64,000 nt of DNA from the NCBI GenBank assembly GCA_016124235.1, contig WGOC01000013.1, forward strand, positions 248,001-312,000. Reading direction: 5' to 3'. Of this stretch, positions 30,701-38,860 are shown piece after piece. A program made the position numbers and the translations under genes. How positions within the stretch are numbered: position 1 is the stretch's first letter; the number at the start of each line of letters is the position of its first letter. Under the pieces are notes generated by a model that ran no database searches, was not told the origin of the DNA, and saw only the letters and a list, made by a program, of their open reading frames with translations. Source of the DNA: a bacterium (GTDB taxonomy: Bacteria; Verrucomicrobiota; Verrucomicrobiia; Limisphaerales; RI-55).

Positions 30701-32456
30701 ACTCACCAGCTGGAACGTATCGGCCAATCACGCCAACTCAACCACGGTAACTTCCATCATGCACAGCGGCAGCGCGGCGCTTTTGCTGACCGCCACATCC
30801 GGTGGCACGACGCGGGACAGCTCGATCTGGCAAACGGTCGCCGGTGTAACCCTTGGCCAGACCTACACGATCAGTTATTGGTGGCGTCCTTACGATCCGC
30901 CGGCGGATTTTGTCATCCGTTTCTCGGGCGGTTGGATTTATACCCAGCCCGGCGGCAGCACTCCGAGCTATGCGCGATACACACCCGGCATCGCCAATTC
31001 AGTCACCGCCGCGCTGGCGACTTTCCCCACGTTGCGGATCAACGAAGCGCAACCAGAAAACACCAGCGGCATCACCGATCGATTTGGCGAGCACGAACCG
31101 TGGATCGAAATCTTTAACCACGGCTCCAGCGCGGTCAGCATGAACGGACTTTACCTCGCGCAAAGCTACACCAATCTCACGCAATGGGCGTTTCCAACGA
31201 CAGCCTCGATACCAGCCAATTCGTTCCTCGTCGTGTTTGCCGACGCCCAACCGGCGCAATCCGACGCCACGGAATTTCATACGAATTTCCGGCTAACCGC
31301 TGGCACGGGACAGATCGCGCTAACGCGCATCGCCAACGGCTCAACCAATGTCGTGGATTATTTGAACTACAACGCCATCACGCCCGGTCAATCGTACGGC
31401 AAACTGCCGGACGGGCAGCCGAACGGCACGCGACCGTTTTTTTACGTTACGCCCGGCACCTCCAATAATCCGGCATATCCACCGGTCACCGTACGCATCA
31501 ATGAGTGGATGGCGCAGAATGATGGCTTCCTGCAAAACATGGATCGCCCAGGAACCTTTTTTGACGATTGGCTTGAACTCTACAACCCCGCCGATACGCC
31601 CGCCAATTTGAGCGGCTATTATCTGACGGACGATTTGTCGAACTCGAACAAGTTTGAAATCCCGGCCGGATTCATTGTGCCGGCGAAAGGTTACCGTCTC
31701 GTTTGGGCGGACAACCAGTCATCGTTGAACATCGGCAGCCCGGCCGATCTCCATGCGGATTTTCAACTTTCCGCCGGCGGCGAATCGATCGGTTTGTTTG
31801 CGCCAGACGGGGCCGTCATCGACGCGTTAAACTTCGGTCCGCAATCAAGCGACGTGAGCATGGGACGTTATCCGGACGCGACGGCTCAATTCTATTTCAT
31901 GCCGCAACCGACACCGCGGGCAGCCAATGTAAATCCCGGCATCAACTCGGCACCGGTGATCCCAACGATCCCGACGCAATACACCACGGCCGGCCGCTTG
32001 ATGAGTTTTGCGGTCAACGCGACCGATGCGGAAGCGCCGCCGCAAACACTGACGTTCAGCCTCGATACCGGCTATCCACCCGGCGCCGGCATTGACGCGT
32101 CATCCGGAATTTTCTCGTGGACTCCGACGACACAGCAGACGCCCAGCACCAATGTGATTACCGTGCGCGTCACCGACGACGGCGCTTCCCCGCAATCCAC
32201 CACCCGGGCGTTCACGGCGGTGGTAATGCTCGATCCCAGCATCGCCAACGTGGTCTATACGCCGGGTGCGGGGGTCACGATTTCGTGGGCGACCGCGCCG
32301 GGCTTGCGGTATCGCGTCGATTACACCGACAGCCTGAATCCTCAGATTTGGCTGCCGCTCACACCGGATTTCACGGCTCAAGGAACGACCATCAGCCTCG
32401 ACGACAATCCGCCCGCGACCGGCGAACGTTACTACCGGGTTGTCTTGCTGCAATAG
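24714..32456 (+). CDS. Giant secreted CotH-kinase / lamin-tail multidomain protein
   Basis: 2580 residues, with signal peptide 1-27. Approximate order: PA14-like domain 28-185; Ig-like 193-278; SbsA-type Ig-like 281-376; lectin-like 385-560; lamin-tail domains starting near 581, 743 and 872 (VVxSEIMY/VMINEV openings); carbohydrate-binding-like 1082-1190; CotH-type kinase domain about 1319-1690 (FGTVRFYLTDAYLNFW, GTG-free, with DGDVVDQWF and MTWDLDISF); lamin-tail near 1793; second carbohydrate-binding-like domain from 1986; lamin-tail near 2107 and 2258; putative Ig domain 2412-2510; C-terminal domain ending YYRVVLLQ. CotH proteins phosphorylate spore-coat proteins in Bacillus; in this setting the substrate is probably extracellular. 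The single ATG is at 24714. It has no PEP-CTERM or barrel, so the attachment route is unclear. Confidence 0.88.
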   Translation: MLKRHIAPVFRMVALCAMLAPSQAIFAQGTGILREVYEGISGNAVSDLTNAPAYPDFPNSTNFLTDYFEAPINILESYGQRIRGYVLPPESGFYTFWISSDDNGALYLSPDEEPAHKQPIAAVPGWTASREWTKYPEQQSSQIWLEAGRRYYVEMLQKEGGGGDNAAVGWQLPNSEMERPIPATRLLPEYGSAVKPAILVDTPDQTVVEATEARFFVLASDPAPVRYQWQRGTTDLPGMTNSLLVLTNVLITDDGKQYRCVLSNNAGSITGRVATLNVMADLVPPTIVSVANLGPNSLQITFSEPVEESSATNKNNYALSGGITVSGGTIAADGRSVVLAVSSLVYGTSYTLIVSNVHDRSSNANPITQGTQKVFTALEYTPTGIGGLASANTIMSGNRVDITTTGGDIGLSPDRFQLNYQQRTGDFDVQVRLASLSLADDWSRAGLMARETLDSGARYAAVFATPSISGSLFQYRQTAGQASTMAGSFPVNYPNTWLRLRRAGNVFTGFASYDGLTWTQLGAVNLSLPSTLYFGYAVTSHSSTVATTAQFRDLGNTVSTTVGRFPTRYEPPGPSNRRGGVVVSEIMYHPADRVDGRNLEFVEIFNTQPFPEDFSNWRLSGDADFTFPPGTTLPGGGIFVVAKVPNDIEAVYGITNVYGPYSGSLPNDTGTVRLRNQSDAIMWETTYQTEAPWPIAPDGGGHSLVLARPSYGEASPKAWLPSDQLNGSPGRLETERIVPLRAVMINEVLAHTDLPDVDYVELYNHSTNTMSLAGCTISDSVSTNRFTISAGVNISPGGFISFDESALGFRLSAAGETVWFRAPDGSVLDVLRFADQENGVSFGRWPNGSEDWYRLSTKTPGAANTSPRISQVVINEVMYSPVSRNDDDEYIELFNRGTGDVDISGWRLTSGVTFTFPTNTIIGAGQYLVIARNAAHLQTNYAQLDAANCLGDFQGKLSGSSDRIVLRMPDEIVGTNGSGALETNIIHIAVDEVTYGTGGEWPTLADGGGSSLERIDARANSRLPSTWAASDESTKAAWVTVGVTNILTQGSVSPIDALQIELADAGDVLIDNVEMFKPGGANLITNSTFETNLDGWTYTGTHRYTILGNEGFGSAHSMRIRAVRRGDPGANRVWTGIDTNALADGDTVVIRCKARWLAGSPEFIMKTYGNWLEAYGNLQVPTNLGTPGLPNSRAAVNIGPGIYEVKHTPALPAANEPVVVTARLHDPDGVSLAAVQYRIDPDSTLTTVYMVDNGTGGDAVAGDGIYSATIPGQSTGTLAAFRVAALDSASPTKVSYYPPDVPVHECLVRWGEVVQPGSFGTVRFYLTDAYLNFWKNRERMANDNVPVTIVYGNDRIIYLGGGRYSGSPFHQGYDSPIGNPCDYDFEVPADNLLLGANELHISWPGNGGDDPTAQNEQTGYWILNKLGVQANYRRYLNIFINGVKRGFILEDTQVPDGDVVDQWFPDHSNGDIYKIAIWFEFVQDLSSFTSSGANLNNYTYPNGQKIIGRYRWNWQKRSLKESITNYTSLFPMIDTMNTSATGDDYTKAISSLIDVDQWLRTFAVAHIVGNWDAFGSTGGGQNMFSYKPDDDRWKLMTWDLDISFCSYCNATDSDLFAISLPQLSRMANHPPFKRMLWRAYQDAVNGPLSEAAFNPLLDGKFDAFASAGVNASPPDSIKNYIRARRQYIIEQLATVNVPFAVTDPATASWTTNVNFITISGAAAVGVQDIRINGQVYPVSWINETNWQAHLALSAGANNLVIDGLDNQGNIVSGTTVNRTITVNTTAPDPADVLAINEIMYDPTVPGSSFIEIYNRSTSFAFDLSGWKLDGVSYTFPAGSIIEPQRYLVIAKDAAAFATAYPGLPAPFDEFSGSLQNDGETLKLEKPTGVPGEFTIVDRVTYEATPPWPTAAAGTGASLQLIDPAQDNDRVGNWAALDTNAPPQWQYVTQTGVATSVNMYLYLTQTGSVYLDDIKVVAGSTPEAGPNLVANGDFENGLTSWNVSANHANSTTVTSIMHSGSAALLLTATSGGTTRDSSIWQTVAGVTLGQTYTISYWWRPYDPPADFVIRFSGGWIYTQPGGSTPSYARYTPGIANSVTAALATFPTLRINEAQPENTSGITDRFGEHEPWIEIFNHGSSAVSMNGLYLAQSYTNLTQWAFPTTASIPANSFLVVFADAQPAQSDATEFHTNFRLTAGTGQIALTRIANGSTNVVDYLNYNAITPGQSYGKLPDGQPNGTRPFFYVTPGTSNNPAYPPVTVRINEWMAQNDGFLQNMDRPGTFFDDWLELYNPADTPANLSGYYLTDDLSNSNKFEIPAGFIVPAKGYRLVWADNQSSLNIGSPADLHADFQLSAGGESIGLFAPDGAVIDALNFGPQSSDVSMGRYPDATAQFYFMPQPTPRAANVNPGINSAPVIPTIPTQYTTAGRLMSFAVNATDAEAPPQTLTFSLDTGYPPGAGIDASSGIFSWTPTTQQTPSTNVITVRVTDDGASPQSTTRAFTAVVMLDPSIANVVYTPGAGVTISWATAPGLRYRVDYTDSLNPQIWLPLTPDFTAQGTTISLDDNPPATGERYYRVVLLQ

Positions 32457-32723
32457 TCAGCACCGTGTGCGAGCTAATCGATTAAATGCCCCCGTATTAT
32501 CCGACACCACGCACTTCGGCGGTGTGACGAGCCAAGTCCACTCCACAGCGTGTGTTTAATGGCTCGGGATCAACTCGATCAGTGGACTCACTGGGTCCCG
32601 GGCGTCCGATGTGTCAAATACGTTGCACTTCGAGCGGTCGAACGAGATACTTTGCACCAAAGGAACGGGCGGGCGACAACGGTAGCGCAATAATGTTGGG
32701 CCACAGCGGGCGCACTTGAGGAA

Positions 32724-33050
32724 ATGTGCAGCAAACAGAAGATGCTGGTTGGGAGCACAGGAATTCTCCTGCTTGGATTTGTCGTGTCCGGAATCTTCAC
32801 CTGGATTCGCGTTATTCTGGTCATTCCATATTCTTCAAGTTGTGCGACCACTTTAATCCAGATTTCTCAGCAAAGTGCGATGGTTCGTCCATTTTTCCTC
32901 GGAGCATTTGTCCTCAGCGTTGCCGCATATCAGTTTTCCCGTCATGGTTTGCGGCGTGGCTTGCGCTTCGCCTATCTCGCCATAATAGGACTTGGAGCAG
33001 CGTTGCTGGTAGCGCCGTGGATTGTTGAATTGGTTCATTCTCGACCATAG
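32724..33050 (+). CDS. Small hypothetical membrane protein
   Basis: 108 residues with three predicted transmembrane segments, about 8-31 (VGSTGILLLGFVVSGIFTWI), 54-70 (FFLGAFVLSVAAY) and 81-102 (FAYLAIIGLGAALLVAPWIV). A GAGGAA stands just before the ATG. The basic patch RHGLRRGLR between segments 2 and 3 supports a cytoplasmic loop. I recognise no family. The 267 bases before it carry no gene. Reality as a gene is likely from the hydrophobic pattern but not certain. Confidence 0.5.
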   Translation: MCSKQKMLVGSTGILLLGFVVSGIFTWIRVILVIPYSSSCATTLIQISQQSAMVRPFFLGAFVLSVAAYQFSRHGLRRGLRFAYLAIIGLGAALLVAPWIVELVHSRP

Positions 33051-33209
33051 CGCCTAAAAATGCGCCGAGAGGATTTGATTAGTCGCCCACACGACTTGCA
33101 GTTGAATCTTCACCAACTCAAAGCCCAATTCGGTTCATCCGTTTTTGACTTTCGACAAACTCGTGGTAATCCACCGGCCGTCCGTGTTTCATTCGCGGCG
33201 GCATATTCA

Positions 33210-34241
33210 ATGAGCAAGAAAGGCATTCTCCTGATGAACCTCGGCTCGCCGGATTCCACGGCGGTGCCCGACGTGCGCAAGTACCTCCGCGAATTCCTGA
33301 TGGACGGCCGGGTGCTGGACGCGCCCTACCCCATTCGCTGGTTCATCGTGAACTGCCTCATCCTGCCGAAACGCCCAAAGGAATCGGCCCACGCCTACTC
33401 GACCATCTGGACGAAGGAAGGCTCACCGTTGATCGTCACCAGCAAGGCCGTCCGGCGCTTGCTTCAGGAGCAGGTCGATGTCCCGGTGGAATTGTGCATG
33501 CGCTACCAGGCGCCGACGCCCGAGACGGCGCTCGCGAGTCTGCAAAAGCAGGGCGTGACGGATGTCCATTTGATTCCCCTCTTCCCGCATTACGCGATGA
33601 GCAGCTTTGAAACGGCGATAGTCCGGGTGCAGGACGCGGTGAACCGTTCGTTTCCCGAACTGCGACTCACGTCCGAGGAAGCGTATTACAATCAACCGGA
33701 TTACATCGAAGCGATGGTGGCCAACGCGGCCGAATACTTGAAACAGGATTACGATCACCTGCTCTTCAGTTATCACGGCATTCCGGAACGGCATCTCAAG
33801 AAAAGCGATCCCACGGGCAGTCACTGCTTGATGGCGCAGGATTGTTGTTCCGGCGATCACCCGGCCCACAAGTTTTGCTATCGCGCGCAGTGCTTCAAGA
33901 CGACCGAGCTGTTTGTCCAAAAAGCGGGTATTCCCACCGGCAAATGGTCAATCTCGTTTCAAAGTCGACTGGGCCGCGACCCCTGGCTCAAGCCATACAC
34001 GGATTTCGAACTGGAACGCTTTGCCAAGGCGGGCGTCAAAAAGATGCTCGTGATGTGCCCGGCGTTTGTGAGCGATTGCCTGGAGACGATCGAGGAAATC
34101 GGCGTGCGCGGGAAGGAGACGTTTGAGAGCGCGGGTGGTGAATCGCTGACCCTGATTCCGTGCATGAATGAGCACCCGCGCTGGATCGAGGCATTGGCTG
34201 GAATGGTTCGCCGATTTACCTCCGCAACGGCCGTGGGTTGA
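33210..34241 (+). CDS. hemH: Ferrochelatase
   Basis: 343 residues; inserts Fe2+ into protoporphyrin IX as the last step of haem synthesis. The frame is open from 33060, but ATG 33210 begins with the family N-terminus (KKGILLMNLGSPDS). The metal-site histidine is H189 in FSYHGIPERH and the conserved glutamate lies in CLETIEEIGVRG. A cysteine-rich insert (SHCLMAQDCC, then FCYRAQCF) lies after the HG motif; some ferrochelatases have similar inserts, and whether it binds iron-sulfur is unknown. Haem demand fits the cytochrome and globin genes nearby. Single gene, convergent with the GYD gene 14 bases on. Confidence 0.95.
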   Translation: MSKKGILLMNLGSPDSTAVPDVRKYLREFLMDGRVLDAPYPIRWFIVNCLILPKRPKESAHAYSTIWTKEGSPLIVTSKAVRRLLQEQVDVPVELCMRYQAPTPETALASLQKQGVTDVHLIPLFPHYAMSSFETAIVRVQDAVNRSFPELRLTSEEAYYNQPDYIEAMVANAAEYLKQDYDHLLFSYHGIPERHLKKSDPTGSHCLMAQDCCSGDHPAHKFCYRAQCFKTTELFVQKAGIPTGKWSISFQSRLGRDPWLKPYTDFELERFAKAGVKKMLVMCPAFVSDCLETIEEIGVRGKETFESAGGESLTLIPCMNEHPRWIEALAGMVRRFTSATAVG

Positions 34242-34255
34242 AGCGTTCCGAAACT

Positions 34256-34543
34256 TCAGCCTTTAAGTACGTCTTTGATCTCGCCGGCTTCAAAGGCGGG
34301 CAGCGTGTGTGTCGTGACGTAGCCGTTGGCCGCCAGATCTGCCAGGCAACGCAGCGCGTCGTTTTCGTGATCCGCCTGCAACACAAGCACGCCGTCGTAG
34401 ATGCCCATCGTCCAATACTGACCGACGATCTTTACGCCGGCACGGGCAGCCGCCTTCTGAAACTGCGTCGCGCGGGCCACCGTTTGCTTGATTGCTTTGG
34501 ATCCTTTTTCGGTGAACTTGAGGAGGCTTATGTAAGTGGCCAT
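34256..34543 (-). CDS. GYD domain protein
   Basis: 95 residues matching the short GYD (PF08734) family: MATYISLLKFTEKGSKAIK at the N-terminus, the YWTMGIYDGVLVLQA centre and NGYVTTHTLPAF near the end. The fold is a ferredoxin-like dimeric alpha/beta barrel; no activity is established. It is convergent with hemH and lies about 115 bases downstream of the cytochrome gene on the same strand. Confidence 0.88.
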   Translation of the reverse strand: MATYISLLKFTEKGSKAIKQTVARATQFQKAAARAGVKIVGQYWTMGIYDGVLVLQADHENDALRCLADLAANGYVTTHTLPAFEAGEIKDVLKG

Positions 34544-34657
34544 AACATGCCTTTCGATGTTCGTTGGAAATAGAACTTACCGAAACGACAACACAACGCT
34601 CAACAGAATCGGCCGAAAACATCTCGCCGTTTGTGCCGATCAAACGATCCCAAGCGC

Positions 34658-35500
34658 TCACGGTTGAGCGGCCTGCAGCGTGGTCAAGAAGGCGACCAGC
34701 TGCCATGCCTGCGCCGGCCGCAAAGTCGACTCAAAGCCCGGCATGGGTGTGCCGTTGATTCCGGTCATGATCGTTCGATAGGCATCCTCGGGATTGGGCC
34801 CGCTGCGCAGTGGCTTGCGCAGATCCGCCGGTTTGATCGGTTTGTCCAGATTGTCCTTCAATTGCGCGGCCGCAAAACCATCGCCCGCGCCCTTTTCCCC
34901 GTGGCAGGCGGCGCACGATTGCTGAAACAGCTGCTGCCCGGCCTCCGCGGATTGTCGCACGCGCGCCGGATCGTCGAACCAAGCGGGCCGCGGCGGCAGA
35001 TCGATCGGTTGCGCATGCAGACGATCGTCATTCCAGGCGGGACTCAGAAACTTGATGTATGCAATCACCGCATCCACTTCGTCGTCGCGCAGTTGACTGA
35101 ACGAGGGCATGGCGCTGCCGCTGATGCCCCGACGGATCGTGCGTTTCAAATCGTCGTCCGTGGGAAGTTTTCCGTACGGCGTGCTTCGATACTTGAACGT
35201 CGCTAATCGGAAATTCCGCGGCAAAACCTGCCAGCCCTTCACCAGCTCGCCGTCTCCTTCCCCATACTTTCCGTGACACGGCACGCAATTCTTCTCAAAC
35301 ACAAACCGCCCGCGCCGGAATAATTCCCTGGTCGCCGTCACGCTTGACTCCGACCTGCCCGTCGCGTCACCGCCGGTCGCCGGCTTACCGAACGCGAGTG
35401 CACAAAGCACAAGCGATCCGACGAATGCACTGTGAACGAAACCTGAACGCACTCGGGAAAATTGTCGCAAACTAATCGGCGGAACAATCCGCAAAGCCAT
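34658..35500 (-). CDS. Periplasmic dihaem cytochrome c
   Basis: About 280 residues with a signal-like hydrophobic stretch (VHSAFVGSLVLCALAFG) and two class I cytochrome c domains. The first CxxCH is C-V-P-C-H in FVFEKNCVPCHGKYGEGDG, the second C-A-A-C-H in LFQQSCAACHGEKGAGDG. Candidate distal methionines lie in GSAMPSF and TPMPGF. The ATG at 35500 was chosen over the one at 35518 as both fit and neither has a clear ribosome site. It probably carries electrons in the periplasm. Divergent from the DUF4838 gene. Partner oxidase or dehydrogenase is not in the window. Confidence 0.9.
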   Translation of the reverse strand: MALRIVPPISLRQFSRVRSGFVHSAFVGSLVLCALAFGKPATGGDATGRSESSVTATRELFRRGRFVFEKNCVPCHGKYGEGDGELVKGWQVLPRNFRLATFKYRSTPYGKLPTDDDLKRTIRRGISGSAMPSFSQLRDDEVDAVIAYIKFLSPAWNDDRLHAQPIDLPPRPAWFDDPARVRQSAEAGQQLFQQSCAACHGEKGAGDGFAAAQLKDNLDKPIKPADLRKPLRSGPNPEDAYRTIMTGINGTPMPGFESTLRPAQAWQLVAFLTTLQAAQP

Positions 35501-35681
35501 TTTTTGAACGCACGCCACATTTTTGACGTTGGCGTCGTGTCGCGGGAACAGGCTCTCTTTCGCAGGTTACTGCGGCGTTGAATATTTCCCGCAGTAATTC
35601 GTAGAATAACCAATCATCATTCGTACTGACGGGCACTTATTTCGCAATCGAATCGCAATCACGCCGGAACCATTTGACCCC

Positions 35682-37484
35682 ATGAAACTCCCAATTCTAT
35701 TCGCGCTGCTCACCGCAACGTTTGCCGTCCGCGCCGACGTATTACTCGTCGACCAGCACAAAACTGATTTCGTGATCGTGGTCGATCCAGCGGCAACTGC
35801 GGCCGAAAACACGGCGGCCCATGAGCTTGCATCAATGCTTGAGAAAATCTCCGGCGCGCGCTTCGTCCTGACGACGAACACGCAAGCGCCGAGCCATTGC
35901 ATTTTGGTCGGCGCCGGGGACGCCGCGCAGATGGCGTTTCCCGACGTGACGTTTGCGAAACTTGGCGCTGAGGAGCTGGTCATCAAAACAAAGGGCACTC
36001 GATTGCTGCTGGCTGGCGGTCGTCCCCGCGGAACGCTTTACGCGGTCAGCCGTTTCCTTCAGCAGGAATGCGGCGTCCGCTGGTGGACTCCGTGGGCGAG
36101 TCAAATCCCGAACCAACCGACGTTGCGCATCGGCGAACTCGACCAACGTGAACGACCGGCGTTCGAGATGCGGGAACCGTTTTGGTATCCGGCATTCAAT
36201 GCGGAGTGGGCCTGGCACAATCGCGTGAACGGCCAGTCCGAAAAGCTGACGTCCGACCTGGGCGGTTCGGTTCGCTACCAGGGTTTCGTTCACACGTTTT
36301 ATCCGCTTGTACCGCCCGCGAAGTATTTCGCAAAACACCCGGAATGGTACAGCCTGATCAACGGCAAACGCACCACGGACCATGCGCAGCTTTGCCTGAC
36401 AAATCCGCAGTTGCGCGATTTCATGGTCGAACAGGTGAAAGACGAACTGCGCAATGCCCCGGACGCCAGCATCGTCAGTGTTTCGCAGAATGATTGCTTC
36501 GGCGCGTGCGAGTGTCCGACTTGCAGCGCGTTGGACAAAGCGGAGGGAACCCACGCGGCCACGATGCTGGACTTCGTCAATTACGTGGCGGAAAAAATCG
36601 AATCTGAATTCCCCAATGTTGCCGTCGACACCCTCGCGTATCAATACACCCGCAAGCCGCCAAAAACAATTCGCCCGCGGCCCAACGTGATCGTTCGGTT
36701 GTGCAGCATCGAATGCAACTTTCGCGAGCCACTGGATGCGCCCTCCAACGCCACGTTTGCCGACGATATCCGCGGCTGGTCGAAGTTGTGCCAGCGACTC
36801 TACATCTGGGACTACACGACTGATTTCGGACACTACGTTCAACCGCACCCGAACTGGTTTACACTCGACGCGAATCTCCGCTTCTTCCACGAGCACGGCG
36901 TGAAGGGTGTTTTCGAGCAGGGCGCTTATCAGTCGTTCGGATCCGAGATGGCGGAAATGCGGGCGTGGGTGTTGGCGCAATTACTCTGGAACCCGAACCA
37001 GGACGGACGCGCGCTGATCCAGGAATTTCTCAACGGATATTACGGTCCCAAAGCCGCACCAATCTTGTATCGATATCTCGAACTGATGTACGATGCGTCG
37101 AAAGGTTTCAACCTCACGTGTTACACGGGCACGGATGCGCCGTTTCTCCATTTCAAGCCGCTGGCCGTAGCCGAGACACTCTGGCAACAAGCGGAGGCTG
37201 CGGCCGCCGACAATCCGGATTTTCTTGAACGCATTCGCACGGGCCATCTGGCGGTTCGTTACGTGTGGCTTTCGCGATGGAATGAATTGCGCAAAGAATG
37301 CACCGACGCCGGTGCGAATTGGCCGTTGCCCGAATCCAAACAGGAGGTCGCCAACGAATGGGCGACCGTCGCGCGTGGAGAGCCGGACAAACCCTGGACG
37401 CACGTGACGTTGCTCAGCGAAGGCGGCCTTACGCCCGAAAAATGGATTGCGAGCATGACAAAGGATTCGCAGAAGCAGAAATGA
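35682..37484 (+). CDS. DUF4838 secreted protein (glycosidase-like)
   Basis: 600 residues with a signal peptide (MKLPILFALLTATFAVRA). Residues about 25-120 resemble the N-terminal domain of alpha-glucuronidases (AAHELASMLEKISGARFVL, RGTLYAVSRFLQQECGVRWW); residues about 170-500 match DUF4838 (SVSQNDCFGACECPTCSALD, YIWDYTTDFGHYVQPHPNWF, EQGAYQSFGSEMAEMRAWVLAQLLWNP). The family is common in Bacteroidota and Verrucomicrobiota near glycan-degrading genes and probably acts on polysaccharides, but no activity is proven. The CxxC pair in CECPTC may form a disulfide or bind metal. Single gene on this strand, followed by the pectate-lyase-like gene after about 105 bases. Confidence 0.85.
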   Translation: MKLPILFALLTATFAVRADVLLVDQHKTDFVIVVDPAATAAENTAAHELASMLEKISGARFVLTTNTQAPSHCILVGAGDAAQMAFPDVTFAKLGAEELVIKTKGTRLLLAGGRPRGTLYAVSRFLQQECGVRWWTPWASQIPNQPTLRIGELDQRERPAFEMREPFWYPAFNAEWAWHNRVNGQSEKLTSDLGGSVRYQGFVHTFYPLVPPAKYFAKHPEWYSLINGKRTTDHAQLCLTNPQLRDFMVEQVKDELRNAPDASIVSVSQNDCFGACECPTCSALDKAEGTHAATMLDFVNYVAEKIESEFPNVAVDTLAYQYTRKPPKTIRPRPNVIVRLCSIECNFREPLDAPSNATFADDIRGWSKLCQRLYIWDYTTDFGHYVQPHPNWFTLDANLRFFHEHGVKGVFEQGAYQSFGSEMAEMRAWVLAQLLWNPNQDGRALIQEFLNGYYGPKAAPILYRYLELMYDASKGFNLTCYTGTDAPFLHFKPLAVAETLWQQAEAAAADNPDFLERIRTGHLAVRYVWLSRWNELRKECTDAGANWPLPESKQEVANEWATVARGEPDKPWTHVTLLSEGGLTPEKWIASMTKDSQKQK

Positions 37485-37591
37485 AAGTGGCGGAGCACTC
37501 TTCAAAAACGTTTTGAAACCAACTTTGCTGGCGCGTTTCGTTCATTCTCTCCAAAGTTCGTCGCCAGTTCCAAGAATCTCAATTGCAAGCC

Positions 37592-38860
37592 ATGACGCAT
37601 TTAGCTCGAAATACAAAACTCACTTTTCTCGTTTGTTTTAACCTTCTGTGCGCGACGTTGTTCGCCAGCGCGGCGGATTCCGCCTCGGCATTTGCCGGGT
37701 ACAAAAGCATCCGTGACTTCGGCGTGTCGTCGACGAACACCGCCGCCGCAAACAAGGAAGCACTGCAAAAGGCCATTGACTGGGCGGCACCGCGTGGTGG
37801 TGCATTGTTTATCGATCCGACCGACGAACCGTATCCGATGGACGGGGGGCTGATTCTCAAAATGAACGTTTCGCTGATCGGCGTTCATGGACCCGTGGGA
37901 CGCGGGACCCGGAATCCCGACAAGCGCCAACCGGTTGGCAGCGTGTTCCGGATCGAAGACGAGAAGGAGCCGTTCATCACGGTGGAAAGCGCGACCCATA
38001 TTCGCGGCGTGCAATTCTGGTATCCCAACCAGACGCTCAACGATCCCGACAAGATCATCCCCTACCCGCCAACCATTCAGGTCTCCCACGACAAACCTAC
38101 CGAGGGCGTCACACTTTCCTCGCTCACCTTTTACGGCGAATACATCGCGATGGATTTCAACGCGTCGCGCCGCAATATCTGCGAACAGATTTTGTTTGAG
38201 CACTGCTATGGATATCCCTTGAGCGGAGAGTTCATCCGCATCGATTACTGTTACGACATCCCACGCATTCTCCATTGCCACGTCAACCCGTCGAATCAAC
38301 GTTTCATCAAGGGCGGCTACAGCCGGGCGGTGGTCGACAAGGTGGTTTCGTCCGGCAAATTCACCTATGCCATCAATCACACCGACAACGCGGTTCTGAT
38401 GGACGTGTTCACGTTCGGCGCGTACGGCGGCGTTTATCTGGGACCGGAAACGTACGGCCAGTTGACCAGCTTCAATCTCGACTGCGTCACGGTCGGTGTT
38501 CACAAGCTGGGCAACAATACTTTCAATCGCAACTGGCAACTCTCCCAAGGTTCGATCATCGCCAACGCCGGACCCAAGATCGAGGACGTGCATCCGATCA
38601 TCATCGAAGGCCAGGGCAACACGTCGCTCAGCAATGTCGAGGGGTTCTCGGGCGGGAACGGTGCGCTGACGACGCTCGGAAAATCGCAGGATTTCATGCT
38701 CGTGCGTGGCGACAAGAAACTGACGATCACGATGACCGGTTGCCGGATGCGCAACTACGTCGCCGATTCACCGCTGACCATCCAGAATCCGATGGCCGTC
38801 ATTCAGGCGTTCGGTTGCGTTGACAAGGACGAGGAACCATTCAACTACCCGGCGCGATAA
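37592..38860 (+). CDS. Secreted pectate-lyase-like beta-helix protein
   Basis: About 422 residues from ATG 37592 (TTG at 37583 is an alternative). A signal peptide (LTFLVCFNLLCATLFASAA) is followed by the opening of the pectate-lyase superfamily (PF12708): YKSIRDFGVSSTNTAAANKE, ALQKAIDWAAPRGGALFIDP. The body is a parallel beta-helix with repeated short strands (ITVESATHIRGVQFWYPN, GVTLSSLTFYGEYIAMDF). It resembles GH55/PL-type folds; the catalytic residues are not visible to me. It may act on the same glycan as its DUF4838 neighbour. The 3' end overlaps the convergent hypothetical gene by about 20 bases. Confidence 0.8.
   Translation: MTHLARNTKLTFLVCFNLLCATLFASAADSASAFAGYKSIRDFGVSSTNTAAANKEALQKAIDWAAPRGGALFIDPTDEPYPMDGGLILKMNVSLIGVHGPVGRGTRNPDKRQPVGSVFRIEDEKEPFITVESATHIRGVQFWYPNQTLNDPDKIIPYPPTIQVSHDKPTEGVTLSSLTFYGEYIAMDFNASRRNICEQILFEHCYGYPLSGEFIRIDYCYDIPRILHCHVNPSNQRFIKGGYSRAVVDKVVSSGKFTYAINHTDNAVLMDVFTFGAYGGVYLGPETYGQLTSFNLDCVTVGVHKLGNNTFNRNWQLSQGSIIANAGPKIEDVHPIIIEGQGNTSLSNVEGFSGGNGALTTLGKSQDFMLVRGDKKLTITMTGCRMRNYVADSPLTIQNPMAVIQAFGCVDKDEEPFNYPAR

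Noticed and set aside
35832..36980. 382-codon frame on the - strand opposite the DUF4838 gene
   Set aside because: Antisense shadow in a GC-rich gene; arginine-rich composition and no motif.
37601..38593. 330-codon frame on the - strand opposite the beta-helix gene
   Set aside because: Antisense shadow of a gene with a signal peptide and a recognisable fold on the other strand.
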